Shown in pieces: positions 49,829-58,646 of a stretch of 64,000 nucleotides of DNA (within the stretch, counting starts at the first letter, position 1; every line of letters begins with the position of its first letter). This stretch comes from Halomonas daqiaonensis (GTDB taxonomy: Bacteria; Pseudomonadota; Gammaproteobacteria; Pseudomonadales; Halomonadaceae). The notes beneath the pieces were generated by a model. That model saw only the letters and a list, made by a program, of their open reading frames with translations, was not told the DNA's origin and ran no database searches. The stretch covers positions 48,177 to 112,176 of the forward strand of contig NZ_FOBC01000012.1 in assembly GCF_900109725.1 (NCBI RefSeq). The letters run 5' to 3'. The translations under genes were made by a program, and so were the position numbers.

Positions 49829-50911
49829 TTGATCATATTCCGTTATCTGACCCGCGAGATCCTGCTGACCATGGCCGCCGTGGCGGGTGTCCTGTTGCTG
49901 GTGATCATGGGTAGCCGCTTCATCCGCTACTTCTCCAATGCCGCCGAGGGTGATATCCCGGTGAGCATCCTCGGCACCCTGATGCTCTTCCACCTGCCGG
50001 GGTTCCTCGAGCTGATCCTGCCGCTGGCGTTCTTCCTGGGCATCCTGCTGGCCTATGGCCAGCTCTACCTCAACAGCGAGATCACCGTCCTGGTGGCCTG
50101 CGGCACCAGCCCCAACCGCCTGCTGCAGGTCAGCCTGGTGCCCGCAACCCTGGTGGCGATCCTGGTGGGGCTGTGCAGCCTCTGGCTGACGCCGGCCGGG
50201 GCCCTGCAAAACGAGGTGCTCCTCGAAGAGCAGCGCAGCCAGATCGACTTCTCCGCCCTGACACCGGGACGCTTCCAGGACTTCGGCGGCGGGCGCACGG
50301 CTTACACCGAGGCCATGAACGAGGACCAGAGTCGGATGCAGGAGATCTTCATCAGCGAGCGGCAGTCGCGTGGCGACGAAACCCCGGAGAGCGTGGTGAC
50401 CCGGGCCGAAACCGGCTACCAGACCGTCGATCCGGAGACCGGCAGCCGCTTCCTGGTACTCGCTGACGGCAAGCGCTACAGCGTCGACCCCGGCCGGGCC
50501 GAAGCCGAACGGCTGGCGTTCGGCACCTATGCGGTGCGCCTCTCGGGGGCGGCCGAGAGTCCCGACCTCGATGTGCCCGAGTACGCCACCACATCGGCGC
50601 TGTTCAGCGATGACGCCCTGCCGGCGCGGGCCCACCTGCAGTGGCGGCTGGGCCTGCCGCTGATGGTCTTCATCCTGACCCTGCTGGCCATGCCGCTCTC
50701 CCGGGTCAATCCGCGCCAGGGGCGCTTCGCCAAGCTGTTGCCGGCCATCTTCCTCTATGTGGCCTATCTCAGTCTGCTGCTGGCGGCGCTGGACGCCATC
50801 GGTCGCGGCAACTGGCCGGTGGCGGTGGGGATGTGGCCGATTCATGGTGGCTTCCTGGCCATCGGCCTGGCGATGATGGTCCGGGCTCAGCACAAGGGAA
50901 TGAGCGGATGA
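49829..50911 (+). CDS. lptF: LPS export ABC transporter permease LptF
   Basis: Inner-membrane part of the LptB2FGC complex that moves lipopolysaccharide out to the periplasmic bridge. The 360-aa protein has six helices around a large periplasmic domain (residues about 130-260). The start is a TTG at 49829: GGGAGA is six bases ahead, and MIIFRYLTRE exactly matches the E. coli LptF start MIIIRYLVRE. Segments EGDIPVSILGTLMLFHLPGFLELILPLAFFLGILLAYG and VNPRQGRFAKLLPAIFLYVAY are typical. Overlaps lptG by four bases. Confidence 0.94.
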   Translation: MIIFRYLTREILLTMAAVAGVLLLVIMGSRFIRYFSNAAEGDIPVSILGTLMLFHLPGFLELILPLAFFLGILLAYGQLYLNSEITVLVACGTSPNRLLQVSLVPATLVAILVGLCSLWLTPAGALQNEVLLEEQRSQIDFSALTPGRFQDFGGGRTAYTEAMNEDQSRMQEIFISERQSRGDETPESVVTRAETGYQTVDPETGSRFLVLADGKRYSVDPGRAEAERLAFGTYAVRLSGAAESPDLDVPEYATTSALFSDDALPARAHLQWRLGLPLMVFILTLLAMPLSRVNPRQGRFAKLLPAIFLYVAYLSLLLAALDAIGRGNWPVAVGMWPIHGGFLAIGLAMMVRAQHKGMSG

Positions 50912-51972
50912 TCAACGACCGGCTCGATCGCTATATCGCCCGCAACGTGCTGGGAGCCATTATCGTGGTGCAGGTGCTGCTGCTGGGCCTGGACCTGGTG
51001 ATCACCTACATCAACGACCTCGGCGACGTGGAGGGCGACTATGGTGCCTTCCAGGTACTGCTCTACCTGCTGATGCGCCTGCCCTGGCGCTTCTATCAGT
51101 ACGCGCCCGTGGGGGTACTGATCGGGGCGCTGATCGGCCTGGGCAGCATGGCCTCGAGCAATGAATTGACGGTGATGCGAGCCGCTGGACGCTCGCTGGT
51201 ACGGATCCTCTGGAGCGTGATGAAGCCGATCATCCTGGTGATTCTGATCGTGCTCGTCATCGCCGAGTTCGTCAGCCCGCGTACCGAGCAGTTCGCCAGC
51301 GCCTGGCGCCTCCAGCAGATGCAGGGCGAGGGGGCGGTACTCACCGAGCGCGGCGGTTGGCAGCGTGAGGGCGACAGCTTCTATCGCTTCGGTGCCATCC
51401 GCGCCGATGACACCGTGCTCGACCTGACCCGCTATCGCTTCGAGGACAAAACCCTGCGCGAGGCGACGAGCGCCCGGCGGGCGGTGTGGCGCGAGGATCG
51501 CTGGGAACTGGAGGATGTGGCGGTGACCCGCTTCCATGAGTCGCGCACCGAGGTTGAGCGCCATGACACCCGTGTCTGGGAGACCGCCATGACGCCGGAC
51601 CAGCTCAGTCGGTTGCTTCGTGACGTGGAGAGCCAGGCACCCAGCGAGCTATGGGCCTATGCTCGTTACCTGCGCGATCAGGGCCAGCAGGCGACCCAGC
51701 CGCTGCTGTATTTCTGGCAGAAAATGCTGATGCCGCTGACCATGGCGTCGCTGGTGCTGGTGGCCGCTTCCTTCGTGTTCGGTCCCCTGCGGACCGTGGC
51801 CGCCGGCACCCGGGTCTTCTACGGGGTGATTACCGGCCTGATCTTCAAGTACGTGCAGGACTTGCTGGGTCCGGCCTCCACGGTATTCGGCTTCTCGCCG
51901 GTCTGGGCAGTACTGGCCCCGACGCTGCTGTGTGCCGGGCTGGGGTTCTATCTATTGCGCCGTACAGGCTGA
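50908..51972 (+). CDS. lptG: LPS export ABC transporter permease LptG
   Basis: Second permease of the LptB2FG transporter. A 354-aa protein with the same layout as LptF: N-terminal RLDRYIARNVLGAIIVVQVLLLGLDLVITYINDLGDVEGDYGAFQ, helices, periplasmic beta-jellyroll domain (about 140-260), and C-terminal helices PLTMASLVLVAASFVFGPLRTVAAGTRVFYGVITGLIFKYVQDLLG. Starts with ATG overlapping the lptF stop (ATGA), so translation is coupled. LptA, LptB, LptC are elsewhere. Confidence 0.94.
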   Translation: MINDRLDRYIARNVLGAIIVVQVLLLGLDLVITYINDLGDVEGDYGAFQVLLYLLMRLPWRFYQYAPVGVLIGALIGLGSMASSNELTVMRAAGRSLVRILWSVMKPIILVILIVLVIAEFVSPRTEQFASAWRLQQMQGEGAVLTERGGWQREGDSFYRFGAIRADDTVLDLTRYRFEDKTLREATSARRAVWREDRWELEDVAVTRFHESRTEVERHDTRVWETAMTPDQLSRLLRDVESQAPSELWAYARYLRDQGQQATQPLLYFWQKMLMPLTMASLVLVAASFVFGPLRTVAAGTRVFYGVITGLIFKYVQDLLGPASTVFGFSPVWAVLAPTLLCAGLGFYLLRRTG

Positions 51973-51984
51973 ACAGAGGGATTC

Positions 51985-52458
51985 ATGCAACGCCGCTTCG
52001 ACCAACTCGACGATATCTGGCCGGCCGGCCTCGGTCGGCGGCTGGGCGCCATGTTCTACGATGGCCTGCTGGTGCTGGCGATCTGGATTGTCATGGTCTC
52101 GGCCCACCTGGCCGTGGTCCGGCTGGTGCTGGAGGTGCCGGCTGAGCAGGTGGGCACGGGGCTCGCCCAGGTGCTTTCGCTGCGCCTGCTGCTGGCGGTC
52201 AGCGCCTTCGCCTTCTTTGCCTTCTTCTGGACCCGCGGCGGCATGACGCTGGGCATGCAGGCCTGGCGGTTGCGAGTTCAGACTCGAGATGGCTGCTCGA
52301 TCACCGCTCTGCAGGCGCTGCAGCGTTACCTAGTGGCCGCCATTTCGCTGGCTGCCTTCGGCCTGGGGTATCTGTGGATTCTCGTCGACGGCGAGAAACG
52401 CAGTTGGCCGGATATCGCCTCGGGTACTCGGGTGGTGGTCCTTCCCAAGCGCCGTTGA
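51985..52458 (+). CDS. RDD family membrane protein
   Basis: A 157-aa protein with three hydrophobic helices. It begins with the RDD-type AGLGRRLGAMFYDGLLVLAIW segment (Arg-Asp pattern of the RDD family) and has the typical RGGMTLGMQAWRLRVQTRDGCSITALQALQRYL block, ending SWPDIASGTRVVVLPKRR. Function unknown; it follows lptG by 12 bases and is probably in the same transcript, an arrangement seen in relatives. ATG at 51985 with CAGAGGG ahead. Confidence 0.88.
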   Translation: MQRRFDQLDDIWPAGLGRRLGAMFYDGLLVLAIWIVMVSAHLAVVRLVLEVPAEQVGTGLAQVLSLRLLLAVSAFAFFAFFWTRGGMTLGMQAWRLRVQTRDGCSITALQALQRYLVAAISLAAFGLGYLWILVDGEKRSWPDIASGTRVVVLPKRR

Positions 52459-52522
52459 GTTGAGTGTCGCGGTTTGCCAGAGCTGAGCTCGGACATTTTT
52501 TTGCGGGAAACTGCTTGCGATC

Positions 52523-52541
52523 ATCCATGCGAATCATTTAC
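52523..52541 (+). promoter_or_regulatory. Weak Fur-like site before bfd
   Basis: ATCCATGCGAATCATTTAC matches the 19-bp Fur consensus at about 11 of 19 positions, 32 bases before the bfd ATG. Position fits, match is weak. Confidence 0.35.
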
Positions 52542-52572
52542 ATTTAGTTCATGATCAGCGTGAGGTGATGTT

Positions 52573-52779
52573 ATGTACGTCTGTCTCTGCAAGAACGTGA
52601 CCGACCACCGGATCCGAGGGGCCGTGGAGAGCGGTGCGCGCAGCTGGCGTGAGGTCCAGCAGGCAACGGGGTGCGGGACTCAGTGCGGCAAATGTGCCTG
52701 CACCGGCAAGGACATCACCCGCGAAGCGATCCGGGATGAGCTCAGGGCTTCGGCCGAAGGACTCGCCTACGCTGTCTGA
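52573..52779 (+). CDS. bfd: Bacterioferritin-associated ferredoxin
   Basis: A 2Fe-2S protein that reduces the haem and mobilises iron from bacterioferritin. The 68-aa sequence has the family cysteines C4, C6, C38 and C41 (MYVCLCKNVTDHRIR ... TQCGKC) that bind the cluster, with two additional cysteines, C34 and C43. Length and N-terminus agree with E. coli Bfd (64 aa). It precedes bfr by 158 bases on the same strand. Fur-like sites lie on both sides, consistent with iron control. Confidence 0.93.
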   Translation: MYVCLCKNVTDHRIRGAVESGARSWREVQQATGCGTQCGKCACTGKDITREAIRDELRASAEGLAYAV

Positions 52780-52793
52780 TGATAATCACTATC
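52775..52793 (+). promoter_or_regulatory. Fur box between bfd and bfr
   Basis: TCTGATGATAATCACTATC matches the Fur consensus GATAATGATAATCATTATC at 15 of 19 positions, including 12 of 13 in the right part. It overlaps the bfd stop and lies about 145 bases before the bfr ATG, so it probably controls a bfr promoter. Confidence 0.65.
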
Positions 52794-52936
52794 GTTCGCT
52801 TTTGTTTTAACAAGCCCATGATTTTATTGAGTTTCGCATGACATTGCCTAGACTGTTCGGGTACGGGCTGGCCAGGCTCTGATGGCCGTGCCAAGCTAGT
52901 AGTCAGCCCCCTGACAATCATGATCGAGGTAATGAG

Positions 52937-53419
52937 ATGAAAGGCGACAGCAAGGTTATCGAACATCTGAACACTGCACTCGGCAACGAGCTGGTAGCCA
53001 TCAACCAGTATTTTCTGCATGCCAAGATGTACAAGGACTGGGGCCTGAAGGCGCTAGCCAAGTGGGAGTACGATGAGTCCATCGAGGAGATGCAGCACGC
53101 CGACAAGCTGATCGAGCGTATCCTTTTCCTTGAAGGCGTGCCCAACCTCCAGGACCTCGGCAAGCTGCACATCGGCGAGAACGTTCGCGAGATGCTTGAG
53201 AGCGACCTGAAGATCGAGCACGAAGGCCGCAACGACTACATCGAAGCCATCACCTACTGTGAGCAGGTCAAGGACTACGTCACCCGCGACCTCTTCCGGG
53301 ACATCCTTGCCGACGAGGAAGGCCATATCGATCACATCGAGACCGAACTCGGCCTTATCGACAAGGTGGGCATCGAGAACTATATGCAGCGTCAGATGCA
53401 GGAGGCCGGCGAGGAGTAA
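52937..53419 (+). CDS. bfr: Bacterioferritin
   Basis: 24-subunit haem-containing iron-storage protein. The 160-aa sequence retains the haem ligand M52 and all ferroxidase residues: E18, E51, H54, E94, E127 and H130. Numbering matches E. coli Bfr exactly. It begins [29 protein letters not shown] and ends at normal length. The Fur-like site upstream suggests iron-dependent control, though in many bacteria bfr is repressed by other means. A strong hairpin follows the stop. Confidence 0.97.
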   Translation: MKGDSKVIEHLNTALGNELVAINQYFLHAKMYKDWGLKALAKWEYDESIEEMQHADKLIERILFLEGVPNLQDLGKLHIGENVREMLESDLKIEHEGRNDYIEAITYCEQVKDYVTRDLFRDILADEEGHIDHIETELGLIDKVGIENYMQRQMQEAGEE

Positions 53420-53452
53420 CGTTCAACCTCGATCGATTCCCGGTCCCCGACG

Positions 53453-53488
53453 AGAAGCGCCCCGTGGCCTTGGCCGCGGGGCGCTTCT
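53453..53488 (+). terminator. Hairpin after bfr
   Basis: AGAAGCGCCCCG (53453-53464) pairs perfectly with CGGGGCGCTTCT (53477-53488) over 12 bp around a 12-base loop. It lies between bfr and the convergent DUF1653 gene, so it may serve both. Confidence 0.7.
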
Positions 53489-53491
53489 GCG

Positions 53492-53719
53492 TCAGGTGAA
53501 AGCCTTCTCCAGGGCAAAGCGCGGCACGGGCTCGCCCTGGACCTCGACGGTTTCCAGGAACATGTCCAGGGGGCGGACCCAGAGGCCGTAATCGCCGTAG
53601 AGGGCGCGATAGGCCACCAGTTTCTCCTCGGTCTCGCTGTGCCGGGCAACGCCGAGCACCTCGTAGAGCGGGCCCTTGTAATGACGATAGATCCCGGGGC
53701 GGGGGAGATTGTGTTCCAT
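53492..53719 (-). CDS. DUF1653 domain protein, 75 aa
   Basis: A 75-aa soluble protein that matches DUF1653 throughout: PRPGIYRHYKGPLYEVLGVARHSETEEKLVAYRALYGDYGLWVRPLDMFLETVEVQG. It is widespread in bacteria and of unknown function. The ATG at 53719 begins the domain. It is convergent with bfr, separated by a hairpin, and followed upstream by a run of short 14-base repeats and tcdA. Confidence 0.9.
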   Translation of the reverse strand: MEHNLPRPGIYRHYKGPLYEVLGVARHSETEEKLVAYRALYGDYGLWVRPLDMFLETVEVQGEPVPRFALEKAFT

Positions 53720-53734
53720 GGGAGTACTCCTCTG

Positions 53735-53790
53735 GTCTCAAGGGCATGGTCGCAAGGGCGTGATCTCAACGGCATGATCTGACGCGTGGG
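53735..53790. repeat. Degenerate 14-bp tandem repeat
   Basis: Four 14-base units: GTCTCAAGGGCATG, GTCGCAAGGGCGTG, ATCTCAACGGCATG and a weaker fourth. They fill the gap between the DUF1653 gene start and the tcdA stop; no coding or known regulatory role is evident. Confidence 0.5.
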
Positions 53791-53791
53791 C

Positions 53792-54622
53792 TCAGGGCGT
53801 GGTGTGAGTCTGTTTCGCCAGCCGGGCCAGCACCCGGGCGGCGGCCGCGAAGCCGAAGCTGCCGGTGACGAAGGTCGCCGCCCCGAAGCCCGAGGCGCAG
53901 TCGAGCCGGGTGGCCTCCCCCTCGGCGGGCCTCTGGAAGCACACTTCGCCGTCGCTGCCCGGGTAGACCAGCTGCTCGTCCGAATAGATGCACTCCACGG
54001 AGAAGCGCCGCTTCGGATTACGCGAGAAGCCGAAGTCGCGACGCAACCGGGCACGCACCTTGGCGAGCAGCGGGTCGTGCTCGGTGCGGGTCAAGTCAGC
54101 CACCCGGATGCGGGTCGGGTCGGTCTGGCCGCCCGCGGCACCGGTCACAGTGATCGCCAGCTTGCGACGCTTGCACCAGGCGATCAGCGCCGCCTTGGCG
54201 ACCACGCTGTCGATGGCGTCCACCACATGGTCGGCATCGTCGGGGATGCGCTCGGCGAGGTTCGTGGGGGTCACGAAGGCGGTGTCGGCCACCACCTCGA
54301 TGCCCGGCTGGATGGCCCGGCAGCGCTCGGCCAGCACCTCCACCTTGGGGCGGCCGATGGTGCCATCCAGGGCGTGCAGCTGGCGGTTGACGTTGCTGAC
54401 GCAGACGTCGTCGAGATCGATCAGCGTTAGCTTGCCGATGCCGGAACGCGCCAGCGCCTCCACCGTCCAGCTGCCCACGCCGCCCACGCCCACCACCACC
54501 ACATGAGCGCGGCGGAAACGCTCGGCGGCGCGCTGGCCGTAGAGCCGGCGGATACCGCCGAAGCGGGCGTCGTGGTCGTCCAGGGCAGCGGCGGGGGAGG
54601 TAAAGGTGGCGGAGTCGGTCAT
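53792..54622 (-). CDS. tcdA: tRNA threonylcarbamoyladenosine dehydratase (TcdA/CsdL)
   Basis: Dehydrates t6A to cyclic ct6A at position 37 of ANN-decoding tRNAs, using ATP. A 276-aa E1-like enzyme with RRAHVVVVGVGGVGSWTVEALARSGIG (ATP-binding loop), LTLIDLDDVCVSNVNRQLHA and KVRARLRRDFGFSRNPKRRFSVECIYSDEQLV typical of CsdL. Length fits (E. coli 268). The N-terminal 15 residues are variable. It lies four bases from the end of the pseudouridine synthase gene upstream in its direction, so two tRNA-modification genes are cotranscribed. Confidence 0.93.
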   Translation of the reverse strand: MTDSATFTSPAAALDDHDARFGGIRRLYGQRAAERFRRAHVVVVGVGGVGSWTVEALARSGIGKLTLIDLDDVCVSNVNRQLHALDGTIGRPKVEVLAERCRAIQPGIEVVADTAFVTPTNLAERIPDDADHVVDAIDSVVAKAALIAWCKRRKLAITVTGAAGGQTDPTRIRVADLTRTEHDPLLAKVRARLRRDFGFSRNPKRRFSVECIYSDEQLVYPGSDGEVCFQRPAEGEATRLDCASGFGAATFVTGSFGFAAAARVLARLAKQTHTTP

Positions 54623-54626
54623 GGCA

Positions 54627-55379
54627 TCATGCTCGAGCGGTCGAGTGTCGGGTCGGCGCCGGCAAGTGGCCCGTCCAGCCGAAGCGCTCGAAGAGCCTCG
54701 TCATGCAGGCATCCAGGGGGCAGCAGAGGTCGAGGCGCTGGCCACTCACCGGGTGGTCTAAGGCCAGGCCCACCGCTGCCAGCAGCAGGCGCGGGCATTC
54801 CAGACGTTCGGCGAAGAAGCGGTTATGGTTGCCCTTGCCGTGCTTGGCATCGCCGATGATCGGATAGCCACGCCGGGAAAGATGGCGGCGGATCTGATGG
54901 CGGCGTCCGGTCTGTGGCCTTGCCTCGATCAGCGAGTAGCGGCTCTGGGGATAGCGATCCACCCGGACCGGCAGCTCGACGCTGTCGAGCCGGCGGACCT
55001 CGGTCACCGCCTCCATGGCCGGCATCTCGGCCTTGGGGCGTCGGCCATCCTCCTCCCGCAGCGGGTAGTCCAGCCGTTCCTGTTGCGGGCCGATGCCCCG
55101 CACTACCGCCAGGTAGCGTTTCTCCACCTGGCGCGCTGTGAAAGCCTTTTGCAGGCCTGCGGCGGTCTCGGGGTCGAGCGCGAAGACGATCACCCCGGAC
55201 GTGGGGCGATCCAGGCGGTGGACCGGGTAGACCCGTTGGCCGAGCTGGTCGCGCAGCTGTTGCACCAGAAACTCGCGCTCACCGCGGGCAAGCGCGCTGC
55301 GATGCACCAGCAGGCCGGCCGGCTTGTGCACGGCGACCAGGTGGTCATCCTGATGGAGAAGACTCAGTGCGGGTGTCAT
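54627..55379 (-). CDS. truC: RluA-family pseudouridine synthase, TruC-like
   Basis: Isomerises uridine in RNA; TruC makes pseudouridine 65 in some tRNAs. The 250-aa protein has the catalytic aspartate in HRLDRPTSGVIVFAL, the RluA core EKRYLAVVRG and RPQTGRRHQIRRHLSRRGYPIIGDAKHGKGNHNRFF. Its lack of an S4 domain and length agree with TruC. I use the ATG at 55379 which begins the usual start (LSLLHQDDHLVAVHKPAGLLVHRS); an upstream ATG at 55412 is in frame but lacks a clear Shine-Dalgarno. Cotranscribed with tcdA. Confidence 0.85.
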   Translation of the reverse strand: MTPALSLLHQDDHLVAVHKPAGLLVHRSALARGEREFLVQQLRDQLGQRVYPVHRLDRPTSGVIVFALDPETAAGLQKAFTARQVEKRYLAVVRGIGPQQERLDYPLREEDGRRPKAEMPAMEAVTEVRRLDSVELPVRVDRYPQSRYSLIEARPQTGRRHQIRRHLSRRGYPIIGDAKHGKGNHNRFFAERLECPRLLLAAVGLALDHPVSGQRLDLCCPLDACMTRLFERFGWTGHLPAPTRHSTARA

Positions 55380-55486
55380 CGGAGCATCGTCACGGGATCG
55401 AGGGGGCGCCATTGTCGCTGTCCGACGCCCTGCTGTCATCCCGCCCGTGCCTTGTGGTAACCGCGAAAGTCCGGCGAGAGATCAGC

Positions 55487-56653
55487 ATGGCCGCTAGGCT
55501 GTTTGACATGAGAGTTCGTCTACGTCTGGGGACCCTGCTGATGGCGCTGGGCCTGCTCCCTGCGCTGCTGTCGGGATGTGCCAGCCTGGCTCGCCACCAC
55601 GAAGCCATGCTGGTGCTGGGCGACCTGTCAGCGGGCAGCGAGGAGAGCCGGCTTAAGCGTCGTACCGAGGCGCCCCGCCGGGAAGGGGTTGAGTACGTAC
55701 GGCGGGGTCGCGCCTACCGGGCGGATGTCTACCATCCGCTTGAGCCACGACGGGGGTCGCTGATCCTGGTGCATGGCTTCACCGAGCAGGGCCGTCGCGA
55801 CCCGCGCCTGGTGGCACTGGCGAGGACCCTCGGCCGGGTGGGGTTCAGGGTGATGGTGCCGGAACTCGACGGCTTGCGGGACTACTCCATCAGTACTCGC
55901 GAGGTGCAGGCAATCGTCGATGCCGTCCACTATGCCACCCGAACGGGATCCCAGGCGCCGTCGCACACGGCGCTGGCTGCGGTCAGCTTCGCGGTGGGGC
56001 CGACGTTGATCGCTGCCATGGATCAGGAGGTGGCCTCGGCGGTGAGCTTCGTGGTTGCCGTGGGCGGCTACTACGACATGACGGACCTGCTGCGCTATGT
56101 CACCACCGGTGAAGACCGTGGCGGGAGCGCACGGGAGGCACCTCCGCCGCAGCGGGAGGCGCGCTGGGCCGTGTTGATGAGCCAGCTTCACTGGCTGGAA
56201 GATGCCCAGGACCGGGCACTGCTGGAGAGCATCGCTCGGCGCCGGCTGACGGATCCCGAGTCCTCGGTTCGCGACGAGGCCCGCCGGCTGGGGCCATCGG
56301 GGAGCGCGCTCTATGAACTGGTGACCAATGAGGATCCGGGCCGCATTGAGGCGCTGATCGACAAGTTGCCGCCAGCGCTGGTGAAGGAGCTCGAAGCGCT
56401 GGACCCCTCGCGGCAGCCGCTCGACAGGTTGCACGCCAGACTGGTACTGATCCACGGCCCGCAGGATCGAGTGATTCCGATCAGCCACAGCCGGCGCCTG
56501 CGCGATGCGCTGCCGCAGGGTCAGGCTCGCCTCTTCGAGACCCAGGCGTTGCAGCACGTGGCGGTGTCGCCGGACTGGCGGGACGGCTGGGGCCTGTGGC
56601 GCGCGCTGGTGCATGTACTGGCCCTGGGCGAGGACAAGGGCGAGGACGAGTGA
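55487..56653 (+). CDS. Alpha/beta-hydrolase fold lipoprotein
   Basis: A 388-aa lipoprotein: signal with lipobox near LLSGC (residue about 28), then an alpha/beta hydrolase fold. GSLILVHGFTEQGRRDP is the oxyanion strand, GPQDRVIPISHSRRLRDAL the acid-containing segment and ALQHVAVSPDW the likely catalytic histidine. The nucleophile elbow reads AVSFAVG instead of GxSxG, so activity is uncertain. Start at the ATG at 55487 with GAGAG ahead; an internal ATG at 55508 begins the signal helix itself and is an alternative. It is divergent from truC. Function unknown; precedes aceK by 94 bases. Confidence 0.78.
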   Translation: MAARLFDMRVRLRLGTLLMALGLLPALLSGCASLARHHEAMLVLGDLSAGSEESRLKRRTEAPRREGVEYVRRGRAYRADVYHPLEPRRGSLILVHGFTEQGRRDPRLVALARTLGRVGFRVMVPELDGLRDYSISTREVQAIVDAVHYATRTGSQAPSHTALAAVSFAVGPTLIAAMDQEVASAVSFVVAVGGYYDMTDLLRYVTTGEDRGGSAREAPPPQREARWAVLMSQLHWLEDAQDRALLESIARRRLTDPESSVRDEARRLGPSGSALYELVTNEDPGRIEALIDKLPPALVKELEALDPSRQPLDRLHARLVLIHGPQDRVIPISHSRRLRDALPQGQARLFETQALQHVAVSPDWRDGWGLWRALVHVLALGEDKGEDE

Positions 56654-56747
56654 CGCTGCTGGTGTTCCCGGCGGGCGCCACCATGGTCGGCTCGCCTTGC
56701 GCTGCACAAGTCGTCATGCTGGAGGGACTTCTGCCTGGAGCCCGACC

Positions 56748-58493
56748 ATGAAGCATTCGCCCCCCTACCATCTCGCCGCCACCGTGCTGCATGGCTTCGA
56801 CGAGTACCGCTCGCGCTTCAAGCAGATTACCGCGGATGCCAGCCGCCGCTTCCGGGATGCCGCCTGGCGCGAGGCCCAGAAAGCCTCAGCGGAGCGCATC
56901 GACCTCTATGACGAGAAGGTACAGGAAACGCTGGCCAGGCTGAGACGTACCTTCGATGCTGAACTGCTGACCAGCTTCGATTGCTGGCGGGAGGCCCGGC
57001 AGCATTACGCCGAGCTGATCGACCAGCGGTTGGACTACGAGCTGGCCGAGACCTTCTTCAACTCGATATTCTGCTCGCTCTTCCATCATCGGCATATCCA
57101 CAACGACTGGATGTTCGTCTACAGCTCCCGTGAGCGGGCGGCTCACCACTCTGGTCTTGAGCTGTGCCGGCGCCAGCGGGTGGGTGGTGATTGGGCCGCG
57201 GGCTTGCGCTGGGCCCTGGGCGAGGCGCGTTTCGAGACACCCTTCGTCGATCTGGAGCACGATGCGGCCCTGGGCAGCGAGATGCTCCATCGACTGCTGC
57301 CCAGCACCATCCTCGAGGACCCCGATGCCGAGATCGAACTGATCAAGAGTGTCTTCTACCGCAACAAGGGTGCCTACCTGGTCGGTCGAGTGCTGGGCGA
57401 TGGCCAGCAGGTGCCGCTGGTGCTGCCGGTGCTGCACGAGGAGGGCGAGGGGCTGCACCTGGATACCGTGCTGATCGAGCAGGATGAGGTCTCGATCATC
57501 TTCTCTTTCACCCGCGCCTACTTCCAGGTCAAGGTAGTGGTTCCCAGCGAGTTCGTGCACTACCTCCAGGAGCTGATGCCCGACAAGCCCCAGGGCGAAA
57601 TGTATGCCGCCATCGGCTTCTTCAAGCACGGCAAGACCGAGTTCTTCCGGGCCCTCAACCGGCAGGTGGCTCGGCGCGAGGACAAGTTCATCATTGCCCC
57701 TGGGGTGCGTGGCATGGTCATGGCGGTCTTCGTGCTGCCGTCTTTCCGGACCGTGTTCAAGATCATCAAGGACCGCTTCGACCCGAGCAAGGACATGAGC
57801 CGCGAGAACGTCCGCGAGAAGTATCGTATGGTCAAGCGCCATGACCGCGTGGGTCGCATGGCCGATACCCAGGAGTTCTCCAACTTCATCGCCCGCCAGG
57901 ATCACTTCGACCCCGAGTGCTTGGCGCACCTGCTGGAGGTGGCTCCCTCGACCGTCTATCTGCGTGGCGACAAGGTGATCATCAAGCACTGCTATACCGA
58001 GCGCATGATGATCCCGCTCAACCTCTATCTCGAGCAGTGCGACGAGGCCGAGACCCGGGCGGTACTGAAGGATTACGGCAACGCCATCAAGCAGATGGCC
58101 GCCGCCAACATCTTTCCCGGCGACATGCTGCTCAAGAACTTCGGCGTGACACGCCACGGCCGGGTGGTCTTCTACGACTACGACGAGGTGTGCTATCTCA
58201 CCGAGTGCAACTTCCGGCACATTCCCGAGCCGATGTACCCGGAGCAGGAGCTGGCCGACGAGCCCTGGTACTCGGTGGGTCCCCATGATGTCTTTCCCGA
58301 GGAGTTTGGTCCTTTCCTGTTCGCCGACGTCAGGTTGCGCAAGCTCTTCTACCAGCTCCACCCGGAACTGTTCGACGCCGACTACTGGAAGGGGCTACAG
58401 CAGGCAATCATCGACGGACGGGTGATCGACGTCTATCCCTATCGCAACAAGCAGCGCTTCGCCGGGGATGACGACAACGGCCTGGTTCACTAG
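56748..58493 (+). CDS. aceK: Isocitrate dehydrogenase kinase/phosphatase
   Basis: Phosphorylates and dephosphorylates isocitrate dehydrogenase, switching flux into the glyoxylate bypass on acetate. The 581-aa protein equals E. coli AceK (578). Conserved blocks include HRHIHNDWMFVYSSRERA-like, ELIKSVFYRNKGAYLVGR, AAIGFFKHGKTEFFRAL, FPGDMLLKNFGVTRHGRVVFYDYDEVCYLTECNFR (catalytic kinase loop) and PEEFGPFLFADVRLRKLF. It is not linked to aceBA here. The ATG at 56748 follows TGGAG; the frame open upstream is chance. Confidence 0.96.
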   Translation: MKHSPPYHLAATVLHGFDEYRSRFKQITADASRRFRDAAWREAQKASAERIDLYDEKVQETLARLRRTFDAELLTSFDCWREARQHYAELIDQRLDYELAETFFNSIFCSLFHHRHIHNDWMFVYSSRERAAHHSGLELCRRQRVGGDWAAGLRWALGEARFETPFVDLEHDAALGSEMLHRLLPSTILEDPDAEIELIKSVFYRNKGAYLVGRVLGDGQQVPLVLPVLHEEGEGLHLDTVLIEQDEVSIIFSFTRAYFQVKVVVPSEFVHYLQELMPDKPQGEMYAAIGFFKHGKTEFFRALNRQVARREDKFIIAPGVRGMVMAVFVLPSFRTVFKIIKDRFDPSKDMSRENVREKYRMVKRHDRVGRMADTQEFSNFIARQDHFDPECLAHLLEVAPSTVYLRGDKVIIKHCYTERMMIPLNLYLEQCDEAETRAVLKDYGNAIKQMAAANIFPGDMLLKNFGVTRHGRVVFYDYDEVCYLTECNFRHIPEPMYPEQELADEPWYSVGPHDVFPEEFGPFLFADVRLRKLFYQLHPELFDADYWKGLQQAIIDGRVIDVYPYRNKQRFAGDDDNGLVH

Positions 58494-58646
58494 GCTTTGG
58501 TATTCGGGCTTTTACGCTTGCGTGCGACAAGGCCGTTTTTGTGATTCTCATGCAGTGCCCTGTGGGCACCGCAAGGTTGTCACGGCGCGCTATGCTGAAA
58601 GCGACCGAGGTGGTTTGCTTCGCTCTCAACCCCAAGGAGAACGCCC

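Noticed and set aside
58494..58646. Small gene or RNA in the aceK-STAS gap
   Set aside because: No open frame with a credible start, and only weak promoter-like hexamers; nothing supportable.
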